A stretch of DNA of 64,000 bases from Ursus arctos (lineage: Eukaryota; Chordata; Mammalia; Carnivora; Ursidae), in assembly GCF_023065955.2 (NCBI RefSeq), contig NW_026622808.1, forward strand, positions 40,684,475 to 40,748,474. The letters run 5' to 3'. The translations under genes and the position numbers were made by a program. This document shows positions 23,009 through 35,614 of the stretch, piece after piece (position 1 is the stretch's first letter; every line of letters begins with the position of its first letter). The notes under the pieces are model-generated. The model made no database searches, had not been told where the DNA came from, and was given only the letters and a program-made list of their open reading frames with translations.

Positions 23009-23237
23009 TGGAACTTTCAACCACCAATAGCCAATGATTTAATCAAGTGTGCCTACTTAATTAGGAGCCTTCATATAACCCCTAAACAATGGGGTAAAGA
23101 GAATTTCTGGGCTGGTGAGCACATCAAGGTGCTGGGAGGGTATGTATTCTGAGAGGGTGTGGGAGGTTGGCACCCCATTATCGCATACCTTGATCTATGC
23201 ATTTCTTCCATTTGGCTGTTCCTGAGTTGTATCCTTT

Positions 23238-23428
23238 TTTTTTTTTAATTAATTAATTTATTTGACAAAGAAAGCAACAAGCGGGGGTGGGGGGGGCAGC
23301 AGGCAGAAGGAGAAGCAGGCTCCCTGCTGAGCAAGTAGCCCGACGGGGACTCCGTCCCAGGACCAGGATCATGACCCGACTGGAGCTGAAGGCAGACACC
23401 CAACCGACGAGGCCAACCAAGTGCCCTC
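23238..23428 (-). mobile_element. Can-SINE, minus strand, older copy
   Basis: Poly(T), 'aatttatttgacaaag', purine-rich antisense CT region, then the antisense head ending 'caaccaagtgccc'. The 15-bp near-perfect TSD tgagttgtatccttt / tgagttggatccttt is at 23223-23237 and 23429-23443. Confidence 0.9.
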
Positions 23429-23760
23429 TGAGTTGGATCCTTTATAATAAACCAGTAGTAGTAAGTCTAATGCTTTCTGTCCTGAGTTCTGAGTCATTTT
23501 AGCAATTACTGAACTTGAGGGTCATGGAGACCTGGGGGGGGGGTCACAGAAAACCCCAATTCATAGCTGTTGGCTGGAATTATGGGTAGCCACTTTATTG
23601 CAATGGGTGTCCAAAGTGTGGGAGGTCTTATGGGACTGAGTCCTTAACCTGTAGTGTCTAACACTAACTCTGGGAGCTTGTGTCAGAATTGAATTTGACT
23701 GCTGTGTACCCAGTTGATGTTGGAGAATCTGAGTCTGTCACAAAAACATCCCCACCCCAA

Positions 23761-25499
23761 CACACACACAAATTAAATGCTTGGTAGATGATTATTATAT
23801 AAACTAGAGTTAGCGAACCAGTGCATTCAATTATTAACCATTGTACTTCTGTACTTTCAGTTGGTCCTAAAGGAAAATATAATGGTACAATATTTAGCCG
23901 TCATTACTTCTCAATTTTCTTCCTTTTCTTTTCCTAAATCATTATTTGTCATTTAAAAAATACTTCCCATTTTTATAAGACATTTGTTATTATTATTTTG
24001 CAAATGGAAGCCTGAAGAAAAAATAATAATTTGCCAAGAACATCAATACCGATGGTTCCAAATGTTATTTTGACATCTGCCAGAAGCTGTAGTAAACGTT
24101 TCAGACAGGAATCATTTCTAAAATATTTACATTCTGTGTTTTTAAAAACCATTTCTCCCAACTTAGATAACAGGAGATGAAATTAGTATATTACATTTTA
24201 ACAAGACTAAATATAAAACTAACGATAAACTGCACAAGTAAAGGGAAATTATAGATGAAAGGTTATTGAACATTTTAAGTCTTTCATCACTTAAGTCAAT
24301 AAAAAATTGAAACTGATATCATTTTTATTTTTTCCCTTTATAGATTTACTGTTACTAAAATTGAGACTAGTTAAAAAAATCTAGCTGATGATATGTAAGA
24401 CACACAGAATCCAGGTCATTCGATAATTGGCTCTAGATCTGTAATACTAAGAGTAGCACATCTTATGTAAAGAAAGCAAGCATATAGAATTAAGACAGCA
24501 AGGAAGCCAAAGTACTGAGTAAGAACATGCTGTTTTTAGAATTTTTGCTAATGATGATTACATTTTAAATTCTTCCTAGAGTTTCACTAGATACAGCATT
24601 ACTCATATCCTGTCTTTAAGAGGTATTCAGTATCACTGAAGTATGGAAAGAGGACAGTGTAAGTAGTTCTTGACCGAAGTTTTCATGATTCATTAATGAA
24701 TTTTTCTAGACATTTCTCACTCTACTCATGGAAGATAAAATTTTGTATTATAAATCTCTGTTCCATAATAAATCTATAAATATTAACTTAAAAACAAAAC
24801 AAAACGTTTGACTTGCATACCACTTTTAACAAAATTAAACAGAACTTAGTTTTCACTTCACAAAAAGATGATCCCTTTTCAACATTGGAAGTAAATTCAT
24901 TTCCATAGTTTACACAAAATTTTCAAGTAGCAGTAGGATTTTTGGGCCAAGAAAAAAAATTTTAATTAATGCTTACCATATATGGCTTCACTGGGGTGAG
25001 GATAAGAAATGAGCAATTTATTGATTCATTATTAGCAAAGCAGAAGGCAAGGCATGAGATATAGCAGAAATGGAAAGAATTATGACCTCTGAGAAAGGTG
25101 TTAGTCAAGAGTTTCAAAACTAGCTAATCATGTGGATAATGTATAAAAAATTACAGTAAATGAAAGTAATTTGTATCGAGAAAAACTCTCCTTGGAATTA
25201 AATGCCTGAGAGGTGCCTGCAGCGAGCTGATGGATAGCATGTAATAAAGTCAGGAGCAAATGGAATGCATTTTGTGCTCTGACAATGCCTTGGGAACTCT
25301 GAACTGCAGCCCTGATCAGCCCTCAGAGAGGTCCTGGGAGGATGTGGTAGTTGATGAAGAAATTAGCAACTCCAAAGAGGCAGAAAGATTGGCATAGTAA
25401 ATTAAAGTACAAATGACGGTTTTTTGGGGCAGTCATTTCTGTACTCTTCCACTATAGGTTATAAACAGCTTGAGAAAAGACATAGCACCTACCACTACT
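23761..25499. other. Non-coding, AT-rich, nothing recognised
   Basis: No repeat or gene could be supported over about 1.7 kb. It appears single-copy. A minus-strand frame at 23973-24161 shows no domain. Confidence 0.45.
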
Positions 25500-25895
25500 G
25501 ATGAGTTCTTTGAAATGTCTGGTCCTAGGTACTGCCCAGAGGGCATAATAGCTTCCCACCTGCCAGAATGCTCTTCCCAGCCCTCCAAAGGGCTTGCCTG
25601 TTCTTTTCCTTTGGGTCTCTGTTCAAATGTTTCTTCCTTTCAGGTGCTTATCCTGATTACTTTTCCTAAAACAGGCCTTTTTGTGTGCCTTCTTACTACT
25701 CTGTATTTACCCCATAAACATCTACTTTCTAATTTAATTAAATTTTTTAAAAATGGTTTTCTTTCCTGCCTCCCTATGGGAATGTAAACTTCAGGAGGAC
25801 AGGGATTTTATCTGCCCTGATCACTGAAAATATTCTCAGCACCTAGAACCACTCTTTGCACATAGTGGGCACTAATAAATATTAAATGAATGAAT
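25500..25895 (+). repeat. L2 LINE 3' end
   Basis: Collinear L2 3' tail: 'ccagaatgctcttcccagc', 'gggtctctgttcaaatgt', 'gggaatgtaaacttcaggaggacaggga', 'ttctcagcacctagaacc', 'gcactaataaatattaaatgaatga'. Confidence 0.82.
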
Positions 25896-26614
25896 GAGCA
25901 AAAACACTAAAAATGTGTTTTCTAGGTACACAATTACCAATGAATGGATGAATAAAGTCTCTTTTCAAAGGAAGGCATTTGTAATATTTTCTATACCTTT
26001 TGGCCTATACTGTATAAAGTCTGATTGTGTCCCACCTTCTCAACAATTTATAGTCATTTCCCTAAGAACAAATACTCATCAATTCTCCCAGAAGAAATAT
26101 CAACAGTTACTTATGAAAGCTGAGAACTCACCATTGGCAGCAGCATATTACTAATGCAGAAGTATTACTGGTATTTCGTTACGGAAACTCAAATGGACCA
26201 GCATCTGCTATTCCAAGCATGCCAACTTAAAAGTTGTGGAGGCTGAGTAAAACAGTTCAAGCTAAGGAAGTGACAATGACATCTTTGTGACTAAGAAAAC
26301 AGATATACCCATCTCCAGCTGCTCTTTAACTGTGAGCTTTAACAGAGGCTCACTGACAAACCGCTTACATCCTAGGAACTCATGATGTCCTCTAAAGGTT
26401 GAACATGAAAAGGCATGTTTGATAATTATTCACTGAATATTAAATATTCTTTAATGTTTGAATCATTCATTCATATTAAATGAATAAATCACACTCCCCC
26501 AGAGTAATATCCTTGACTTAGATTACTTACTTTCAGAATCTATGTTTGCTTAAAATATATGCCTTAAAAGTAAATTAGGGTTTGACACAATTATCCTAGA
26601 CACATTGGCAAAAT
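25896..26614. other. Non-coding, nothing recognised
   Basis: AT-rich, no supported feature before the L1 TSD. Confidence 0.45.
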
Positions 26615-26626
26615 ATAGAAATTTCA

Positions 26627-27945
26627 CTATAGAACACTTATGAAAGAAACTGAGGAAGACACAAAGAAATGGAAAAACATTCCATACTCATGATTGGAAG
26701 AATAAATATTGTTAAAATGTCTATGCTACCCAAAGCAATCTACACATTCAATGCAATCCCTATCAAAACACCAACAGCATTTTTCACAGAGCTGGAACAA
26801 ATAATCCTAAAATTTGTATGGAACCAGAAAAGACCCCAAAAAGCCAAAGGAATGTTGAAAAAGAAAGTCAAAGCTGGAAGCATCACAATTCTGGACTTCA
26901 AGCTCTATTACAAAGCTGTAATCATCAAGACAGTATGGTTCTGGCATAGTAACAGACACACAGATCAATGGAACAGAATAGAGAACCCAGAAATGGACCC
27001 TCAACTCTATGGTCAACTAATATTTGACATAGCAGGAAATAATATCCAATGGAAAAAAGACAGTCCCTTCAACAAATGGTGTTGGGAAAATTGGACAGCC
27101 ACATGGAGGATGAAACTAGAGCGTTTCTTACACGACACACAAAAATAAACTCAAAATGGATGAAAGCCTTAACTGTGAGACAGGAATCCATCAAAATCCT
27201 AGAAGAGAACACAGGTAGCAACCTCTCTGACCTTGGCCATAGCAACCTCTCTGACCTTGGCCATAGCAACTTCTTCCTAGACACATTTCCAAATCAAAGG
27301 AAACAAAAGCAAAAATGAATTATTGGGACTTTATCGAGATAAAAAGCTCTTGTACAGCAAAGGTGGCACACAAAACCAAAAAACAACCTACAGAATGGGA
27401 GAAGATATTTGCAAATGTCTTATCAGATATCCAAAATCCAAAATCTATAAAGAACTTATCAATCTCGACACCCAAAATACAAAATATTCAGTCAAGAAAT
27501 AGGCAGAAAACATGAACAGATATTTCTCCAAAGAAGACATACAGATGGCTAACAGATACGTGAAAAAATGTTCCACATCAGTTGGCATCAGGGAAATACA
27601 AATCAAAACCACGATGAGATACAACCTCACACCAGTCAGAATGGCTAAAATCAACAAGTCAGGAAATGACAGATGTTGGCGAGGATACAGAGAAAGGGGA
27701 ACCCTCTTACACTGTTATAGGGAATGCAAACTGGTGCACTCATTCTGGAAAACAGTATGGAGGTTCCTCAAAAAGTTAAAAACAGAGCCAGCAATTGCAC
27801 TACTAGATATTTATCCAAAGGATACAAACATAGTGATTCAAAGGGGCACATGCACCCCAATGTTTATAGCAGCAGTGTCTACAACAGCCAAACTATAGAA
27901 AGAGCCCAAATGTCCATCGACAGATGAATGGATAAAGAAGATGTG

Positions 27946-27980
<35 letters not shown>

Positions 27981-28394
27981 GAATTTTACTCAGCCATCAA
28001 AAAGAATGAAATCTTGCCATTTGCAAAGAGGTGGATGGAACTAAGGGGTATTATGCTAAGCAAAATAAGTCAGTTAGAGAAAGACAAATACCATATGATT
28101 TCACTCATATGTGGAATTTAAGAAACAAAACAGATGAACAAAGGTGGAGGGAAGGAAAAATAAAATAAGATGAAAAGAGAGAGGGAGACAAACCGTAAGA
28201 AACTCTTAACTATAGGAAACAAACTGAGGGTTGCTGGAGGGGAGGTGGGTGGGGGGATGGGATAACTGGGTGAGCACTTGATGTAATGAGCACTGGATGT
28301 TACATGCAACTGATGAATCACTAAATTCTACCTCTAAAACTAGTAATACACTACATGTTAATTAAATTGAATTTAAATAAAAAATTTAAAAAAT
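26627..28394 (+). mobile_element. Decayed L1: ORF2 C-terminal half and 3' UTR
   Basis: The 1768-bp 5'-truncated L1 has a 12-bp TSD with one mismatch (atagaaatttca / acagaaatttca) at 26615-26626 and 28395-28406. ORF2 pieces are open at 26669-27148 and 27512-27898 but in different frames. In the Cys-rich motif the second Cys is replaced by Tyr (CWRGY). It also holds a 24-bp tandem duplication at 27217-27264 and a (TG)n expansion at 27946-27977. It is clearly older than the 4646-7218 copy. Confidence 0.92.
27946..27977. repeat. (TG)n microsatellite inside L1 ORF2 remnant
   Basis: About 15 GT/TG units replace the short 'gtggtgtatata' region that L1 ORF2 normally has at this point. Confidence 0.93.
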
Positions 28395-28499
28395 ACAGAA
28401 ATTTCAAGTAGGTTCAAAATTCAGCTTGGTTGACTTAGTAACATCACTGCTGCTAAATACGTAGCAAGCAAACTTAACTGATCAGGTTTTAAGGGAAGT

Positions 28500-28687
28500 C
28501 GTATAATGCTCGTTGCAACCCTATGAAATAGGTTAGTATTACTATCCCTATTTCACCAATAAGGAACCTGAGGCATAGAGAGGTTAAAGGATATCCCTGG
28601 GGTCTCATGCCCAGCAAATGGCAAAGCCCGGATTCAAACCCAGGCAGTCTGGTTCTAGATGTGCTGTTAATCACTAATCTACCCAGT
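28500..28687 (-). repeat. MIR SINE
   Basis: Antisense MIR: 'caaccctatgaaataggttag', 'ggaacctgaggcatagagaggtta', 'ggattcaaacccaggcagtctggt'. Confidence 0.85.
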
Positions 28688-30134
28688 ACTATTCCAAGGT
28701 GCTTGCCTGCAAGCATACCGTTACCAGTCCATGACCGGTCAAATACCAAAACTGAGAGTCAGTATTCAGAAACTTATATAGCAATCTGACATTGTTATGA
28801 CATCCAAGTATGATCACTGGACTCATCTAGTTGGACAGGGTACAGACCAGGCTAGGAGTTGTCAAAGGCACATGAATAGCATGTGGCCCTAACTATGCAC
28901 TGGTACTATGTACAACTAGTCAAACAATATGTTGGCCTTAGACAAACAGGGAATTCAAAAACAACAACAACAAAACACCTGGTACTTTAAATAGTTTGAG
29001 AAGACCTGATCTATGCTGACTTCATTTGAATTCTCAGATTATCCCATCTCAGATGGGAAAGAATACTGGGTATCACTTTTTGCCTGCCTCCATTCAACAA
29101 GAAATACAGAAAGATTTCTGGGATTCACTCAAGTTTGCATTTATAAATTTAGTATGTATTTTAGTGAAAATGTTATATAAAAGCATTTCAATATGAAATA
29201 TTTGAGTAATTTGTGGCTCTTACTGCATGAAAATATAATGCTTAGTAATTTAAGGTATATAAGCTACATAAACATCCATCTAGAACTTTAAGCTTTCGGT
29301 CCTACTGAAAGCCTTTAAAAAATGCCAAATACAATGAAAAATTTTAATTTACACTTTTATTTTGTGAGACATCCACCCCCTTACCCTGAAAAGTCAGTTT
29401 TCCAGACTCTAACTCGTTTTTCTGGATTTTTAATAATTTTGAAAGGGATTTACATTAGATCAGAAGTCATAAGGAAGGAAACTTGGGGAAGTAATTTTCC
29501 ATTTGACTGAGGAAAATAAAAATATGTCTAAAATAATATCATGATATTGAATATATCTACTATCATGGAAGAAAAAATGATATATTGATATATAATGATC
29601 AACATCAATGATCCATATCCCTTAAAAGACCTTTTTCCTTTTAATGGAACTCTCCCTAAAATGTGGCACAAACTTCTCTGCAAAAGCACATTCTAGACAT
29701 GATTCAGACAACTTTTGCTAAGGCCTGTAAGCTGAAACAGAGACCTGATACACTGTGACTGAGATACAGTAAACTGTCTGCTCCTGATTCTGGCCTTAAA
29801 ATGTTTCTGGGCTCCCAGGATTTCCTGTCCAGGTACCTTCCCAGTGAATTTCTAAGGAGACACGTGCACTTGCCTCCATCATCCTTTCCTACCTTTTCAT
29901 TTTTACAATCTGTTTTCCTAGGTAGCTACAGAGAGGGAAGAACTACAGTGGAGAAACAACGCACACAGAGACACGCAATCTCTGAGTTTACTTTACACAC
30001 AATGCCAAGTCAATGGAATGCAGTGCTCTCCGGGCTCACAGGCCTTTTTCTGCCTGCTTCTGAGATTCATTACAGATGGCTGCGGCTGGAAGCATGATGG
30101 CTGGAGAAGTGGGGTATTACTTGATCTTTTATCA
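28688..30134. other. Non-coding, nothing recognised
   Basis: Mostly AT-rich single-copy-looking sequence. A more GC-balanced portion lies at 29800-30110, with an open frame but no domain or clear splice signals. Confidence 0.45.
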
Positions 30135-30327
30135 TTCTGATAAGAATTCTATGAGGCAGAGAAAAGGCATATGCTATTATCCTCATTTTTTTTTTTAAAT
30201 GGAAAAACTGCAGCACACAAAGAAAAGTTAAGTACCTTGCCCAAGGCACCAAGCAAATTAGTGCCAGAGAATTCAGGTCTTTAAAACCCCTGCTCTTCTC
30301 CTCATCAGATAACAATACTGCCTTTCC
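30135..30327 (-). repeat. MIR SINE
   Basis: Antisense MIR: 'aattctatgaggcagagaaaa', 'taagtaccttgcccaaggcac', 'gaattcaggtctttaaaacccctgctct'. It is interrupted by a short T run near 30187. Confidence 0.75.
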
Positions 30328-31243
30328 TCTCCTCCAATCATTCTCACACATATTTTATTCAAGTGCGATATATATCTAAGTTGTACTTTATGTATACGCA
30401 CTACCAGACACCTCAACCAAATCATCAAATTATAATTTCCTATTATGTTTTCTTTGAAATGTCAGCTTTTGAAATGATACCCATAAATCTTTCAAACATG
30501 AAATTAGTAGGAAGAGGAGAGAAAGGATGATTGGAAGCAAAAAATAACAGTTTCAATGACTTTCCTTGGGTAAAGAACCAAAAGATTAAAAGAAAAAAAA
30601 AAAAAAAATCCCGGGCTGGGGGACGAAGGTTCTTTTTGATGGAGTGTTTTGCCTCTTTGCCTCTTTATGCAGTAGGTGGAGCTATGGTACTATTCGATAG
30701 GGTTACAGGGAAGGCTATCCAGGAAAAATAATCCAATTCAGTCCTAGGATAGCCATTTTCTTTTGCATTTTCAAATAGTACTTTTCTGTTTTTGAAACGT
30801 TTTTCCTCCATGCCCTGAGAACCTTCAGGCTGCACTACCTGTATCCCTTTCTTTTCGGGAATGACAGAAGGTTACCACCTTCACTGTACATCCTTATGAT
30901 GCCATTTTCAGGAGGATATTAGGAGATACAGTTGCACAAAGCAGCCTGCCTTCCTCTGCTCCATCACTCAAAAGGTTTCCTCTATAATCTCCCAAATCTA
31001 TTTTTTAGCTCAGAAACAGGATTCTCCTGCAACTGAAAATTTGCCAGTACCACCACTGGCATATGTCTTTTAAATGTTCACTTATAATGCAACAGATACA
31101 GACGTAAACAACCCATCATAAAAATATGCTACTCATAGAAATTAAAAAGAGAGCAAATTTTATTCAAAAATAAGGAATTAAAATCCAAAACTAAGCTAAG
31201 TAATATATTTTGAGTAAGATAAAAATTCATTAGAAAGTACACA
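30328..31243. other. Non-coding with an A-run at about 30593-30608
   Basis: No gene or repeat is supportable. The A-rich run is followed by GC-rich 'tcccgggctgggggacg', but no retroposed gene was recognised. Confidence 0.4.
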
Positions 31244-31441
31244 GGGGGCGCCTGGGTGGCTCAGTTGGTTAAGCATCTGCCTTTGGCTCAGGTCATGATC
31301 CCAGGGTCCTGGGATTGAGTCCCATGCTGGGCTCCCTGCTCAGTGGGGAGTCTGCTTCTCCCTCTGCCCCTCCTCCCACTCGTTCTCTCAATCTCTCTGT
31401 CTCTGTCTCTCTCAAATAAACAAATAAAATCTTTAAAAAAG
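31244..31441 (+). mobile_element. Can-SINE, plus strand
   Basis: Head 'ggggcgcctgggtggctcag', 'ggctcaggtcatgatccc', B box 'gggattgagtccc', CT-rich region, 'caaataaacaaataaaatc' and an A tail. A short degenerate TSD of about gaaagta occurs at 31233 and 31442. It is the older 'ggtcatgatcccagggtcc' variant. Confidence 0.93.
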
Positions 31442-31504
31442 GAAAGTATATAGGAATCAAAAAAGTTCACCTTTATGGGTCACTGTGTCTAATACTACAA
31501 TAAT

Positions 31505-32092
31505 AGTTAATGTTATGTGTCAACTTGACTGGGCCACAGGATGCCAAGATATCTGGTTAAACATTATTTTGGGCGCGTCTGTGAGGGTGTGTCTGGACGA
31601 GATGAACATTTAAATTGGTAGACAGAATAAAGCAGATTGCCCTTCCCGGTGTGGGTGGTCTCATGCAATTTGTCAGAGGCCTGCGCTGAAGAAAAGGCAG
31701 AGGGAAGAATTCATTCTCTCTGTGTGACTGACTTTGAGCTGGGACACTCCTCTTCTGCCTTTGGACTTGGACTTGAACCTAGACCAAGACTGGAGCTTAC
31801 TCCATGTCCTGGTTCTCAGGTCTTTGGACTCTGACTGGAACTATACCATGGGCTCTCCTGGATCTCCAGCTTGATAACCAGAGATCGTGCGACTTCTAAA
31901 CCTCCATAACTGTATGAACCAATTCCTTATAATAAATCTTTTCATATATATAACATATATAATGTGTAATGTATAATATATTAAAAAAATCTTTTCATAT
32001 ATGTAACAGAATAGATAATGTGTAATTAAATGTATAATTAAATATAAATATATACACATTTTGATTCTCTGGAGAACCTAGACTAATACAAT
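31505..32092 (+). repeat. LTR-like old repeat with AT-rich expansion
   Basis: The segment runs from 'gttatgtgtcaacttgactgg' to 'ctggagaacctagactaatac' and carries 'ccaattccttataataaatc' before a TATA-rich expansion (31945-32055). This order fits a widespread mammalian LTR-like repeat, but I cannot name the family. No internal genes are present. Confidence 0.55.
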
Positions 32093-32190
32093 TACAATTA
32101 TCATGTTAAGTTGCTTTGGTATAAATGAGGCAAAAAAAAAGTATCGACCTAAAATATTAATTTCTTTCTAGGTAACACCACCATACTTGG

Positions 32191-32216
32191 TTTTTTTTTT
32201 TTTTTTTTTTTTTTTT
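32191..32216. repeat. Poly(T) run, 26 nt
   Basis: Uninterrupted T26. It does not head a recognisable SINE or L1 3' end, so its origin is unclear. Confidence 0.9.
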
Positions 32217-32894
32217 GGTAAAGAGGCATAGTTTCTAAACTTATTTATATAAATAAATCTCCCTTATAAAAACTGTGCTTCGTCTTTTTACATTTGAGTC
32301 TGTAAATAAATGCTAATGATGCTGACAAAGGAAAATGAGGGTGTCTCCTCTATGTCCTCCCGCTATCTGAAAAAGCCCACTCTAGACTTCCCATGATGAC
32401 CCACAAGGCTACCTTTATCCTCTCCCCACTAGAAAAATATTCACAATTTTTACCAAAAAAATGACTGTGCATCCTATTTGTAACTTTGAAGATACAGAAA
32501 GACTACAAATAAGTATAAGGGAACTTGAAATCTACAAAATTCACTGTATTTATTTACCTTAATAAGACATCTACAATCGTTTTTTCAGGTTAGAGTAAAT
32601 AATTAAACAAAGTTACTGACTGCCTACCACGTGGTAGGTCAGGGGAACAAGAGGTGTGGTCTGTGGACCTTTCAGTACTATGCACAAAGAAGACAAGCAG
32701 CCAGAACCACTACGCAAATCAGCTTTCTCACCAAGCCTGCCATTTTTTCCTAGCAAGAGTTTTTCAAAGAAGGAAGAAGAGTGTTGATTTATATCATGGC
32801 TTAAGTTCCTTATCTCACTGCGGATGGTCACTTCGAGTAGCACTGTTCTAGGCAATTCTAGGTACTTTCATAAATGTTATTTTGTTACTTATAA
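32217..32894. other. Non-coding, nothing recognised
   Basis: No repeat or gene can be supported. Confidence 0.45.
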
Positions 32895-33112
32895 TAGCTA
32901 AGATTTCTTGAACACTTATTATGTGCCCAACACTTGTACTAACATTTAATCCTCACAATAACCTTGTAAAATAAGTACTATTATTATTCCCATGCTACGG
33001 ATGAGAAAACTGATGCCCGAAGTTTTCAGATAGCAAATAGTGAGCTGGGATATAAACAAGGCATTCTGGGTTCTAGAGCACACTCCTACCACTTCACTAG
33101 ACTGTCTCTCCT
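32895..33112 (-). repeat. MIR SINE
   Basis: Antisense MIR: 'cacttattatgtgcccaacac', 'taatcctcacaataaccttgtaa', 'gatgagaaaactgatgccc', 'ctgggttctagagcacactcc'. Confidence 0.86.
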
Positions 33113-34014
33113 CAAATCTGAATCCTCAATTCAGTTATGCAGACATTAACTATCTCCATTTTAGAGCTAAGAGACAATGCTCTTAGACCATGTGCTGCTC
33201 CAAGAGGGGCTGTATCTAATTCATCTCTCCATGTTCTCTCTGGCAGCCTCTAATGATGCCCCAGAGCTTGTAGGCATTGTGGGAAAATGAGGGGGGGAGG
33301 CGGTGGTCATGAGACGTGGTCTCTACTCTCATGAAGCCCATATACTCATGGAAGAAATACTTTCCATAAGGGAACCAGGTATGAGGTGGAAGGGCTTCCC
33401 TGCTCTGGGCTCAGAAAAGTGAACCTGAGGACCAACAAGTTCTTTTAAGGAAACGCTCCAAACTCTAAGTGTTGAAGGTGGATGGACAGGTCTAACTTCA
33501 CAGAATTGTAAATGCCCACATGATTTGTTTGACATTTTGCCCACCCACGAGATACAGGAAGAGGGACAAATAGATAGCTTTCTGAATAACAATGTCTAGA
33601 TGGACTCCCTGTGGGGTGTGGCTTCTGCCTTGGGGAAAGGCATGGGAGACCCAGCTAGGAATTAGACGAGTACGATCCCTCAGAAAACAAGGTCGGGCTG
33701 GTATATAAATTCAGTTCTCCAAATATGTGATTGAGAGAATCCAGGTACTAACCACACCCAGTCTTCCATAGAATCAACCTCAATATTGTTTGAATAAAGG
33801 AACCAATGACACGAACTCAAATCTGAAGGTCATTAGAGTCAGTCTTAAAACTTTGACAGCTGTGTGTCTTTGCGCGGGCAAGTCCTTCAAGGTCATGGCA
33901 GGGTGCAGGGGTGGTGGAGACAGCAGTAGCAGCAGTGAAACAGGCTCATAACATTAGGAAGAATCTTCCCAATACATGTTTACTAGGATAGTAGAAGGTC
34001 AGGAGCAAAGAAAG
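33113..34014. other. Non-coding, nothing recognised
   Basis: The frame at 33329-33592 on the minus strand shows no domain. No named repeat was found. Confidence 0.42.
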
Positions 34015-34198
34015 TCTGACAGGCCTGGTTTGAATGCCCATTCTGTCCCTTGGAAAGAGTGTGACTGTGAACAATTTACCTATCATCTGTAAACTTCAGT
34101 TTATTCATTTGCAAAATGAGAACAATACTATCAATTTTCAGAAGTAAACAATAAGACACATGTAAGATACTTAGCATAGAAACATGGCATAAGACCTA
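34015..34198 (+). repeat. MIR SINE
   Basis: 'aggcctggtttgaatgccc', 'cagtttattcatttgcaaaatgagaac', 'agatacttagcatagaaaca' follow MIR order. Confidence 0.75.
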
Positions 34199-34204
34199 AC
34201 GATA

Positions 34205-34745
34205 ACAATAACTGACATTTACTAGGTCCTGATTGTATGCCAGGTACCCTTCTAAGCTCTCACACCTATTAACTTATTTACAGCTCGCAAGAAGTCTATG
34301 AGGCAGCATGGTGGGCTGCATTATTATGGACATATGTCCCCTACTCCTTTCCCTGTGGGAGAATACATTCCTACCCCAATGACTCTAGGGTCAGCTTGGT
34401 GATAGCCTCTGCCAGTAGAATTGGGCAAATGTGACCCATCTAGCAGAAGTCTAAGAGGCACTCAGAGGCTCCATCACAATACTGACCCTAATGATGGCAT
34501 GTCAACCTGCACCCAGGAATGGAAAAGACCAGCAGAGTAGAGCTGCAGCATACTCGGAGCCTCCATGTGCCCTGAGCAAGAGATCAACGTGTCTTGTCAC
34601 AGCCACGGAGAGTCGGAGATCGTTTAGTACTTTTAATATCCTCATTTGCAGCAGCGAAAATTGAGGCACAAAGTGGTTAATTCATACAAAATCACACAGC
34701 GGGTGGGCAGTCCAGTTCTAAACCAGTGCTCACTGCCTCTGAGCT
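34205..34745 (-). repeat. MIR SINE, split by a ~320-bp insertion
   Basis: The blocks 34205-34310 ('tatgccaggtacccttctaagc', 'agaagtctatgaggcagca') and about 34632-34745 ('cctcatttgcagcagcgaaaattgaggc', 'aatcacacagcgggtgg') form one antisense MIR. The DNA between them (34311-34631) is an inserted older repeat of unassigned family. Confidence 0.72.
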
Positions 34746-35600
34746 TGTTACCATCATAATCACTGATGAGGACTTGGACACTAGGGGAGCTTTATTAGCA
34801 GCCAGGCCTGGGAGGGAGACTTAATGATGGCCAGAGGCAGAGAAGAGAGCAGGACAGGAGTATGTCTGATGGAGAGAAGCGAGATCTGTATGTATGGTAA
34901 GAGTGGATGTAAGTGTGAACACAGATTATGGCAGAGGTGAACAAGGTTAGTAGAACGTAGGCTCTATGTGGTGGAAAATTAGAATCCACTGTAGTTTGGG
35001 GGACCAGAGAAAATGCCGTAAGACTAATAAGCAGCCAAACAGTCTTAAAAAACATGAACAGGAGATTGAGTCAGAAGGCTACTCCAGGCTTGAGACAGGG
35101 ACCTCGGTTAGGGTGGGAGCATTGGCAGTATCAACAGAGGCGACAAGACAGGAGATGGTCAATGACTATTTGGATGTGCAAGGGTCCCATATCCACTCAC
35201 ACTTCTTAGAAAGAGGGAGGGAAAGACAAACAGATTCTAAAGTACCAAGCCTGGGGGAGCTGCAATAAAGCATATTTATATGGACCCTTGGCCCTCTGAT
35301 TTTTCTCACTGGATCGTTCCCGGGAAAGGACCGCACTGTGGCCAGTCACTAGAGCTCACTCAGGAAAGACTTAAACTGGTCTTATCAGGGCTCTAGGTTT
35401 TGTACCTAATGGTACTTGTTATTTGAAACACCAGAAAATCCAGTTTCAACCCTGTAATTTAACATAGAACTACCACAGCTGAATTTTCCTTCCTTGCCCT
35501 TTTATACCATCTGCTACTTATTGCTGCACTGTTCTCCACTTGCATGAGTTCCCTGTGATAACCAGGAATGGAGTATAGATAAAGCTTAAGGTACAGGGTG
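34746..35600. other. Non-coding, nothing recognised
   Basis: Open frames on both strands near 34795-35268 lack domains. No repeat was named. Confidence 0.42.
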
Positions 35601-35614
35601 AAGAAGAAATGTTT

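Larger units (their letters stand above)
22441..23760 (+). repeat. LTR-like old repeat, interrupted by L1 and SINE
   Basis: Three blocks (22441-22561, 23009-23237 and 23429-23760) read as one collinear old repeat. It includes 'aaccaatcgtgtgattaaag', 'ccaatgatttaatcaagtgtgcc', 'ggctgttcctgagttgtatcc' and a poly(A)-signal-like 'ataataaaccagtag', then 'ggactgagtccttaacctg'. This resembles an ancient LTR-like mammalian repeat. Family not assigned; no coding genes. Confidence 0.5.

Noticed and set aside
32191..32216. Poly(T) as the end of a retrogene or SINE
   Set aside because: No SINE, L1 or processed cDNA could be recognised next to it and no TSD was found.
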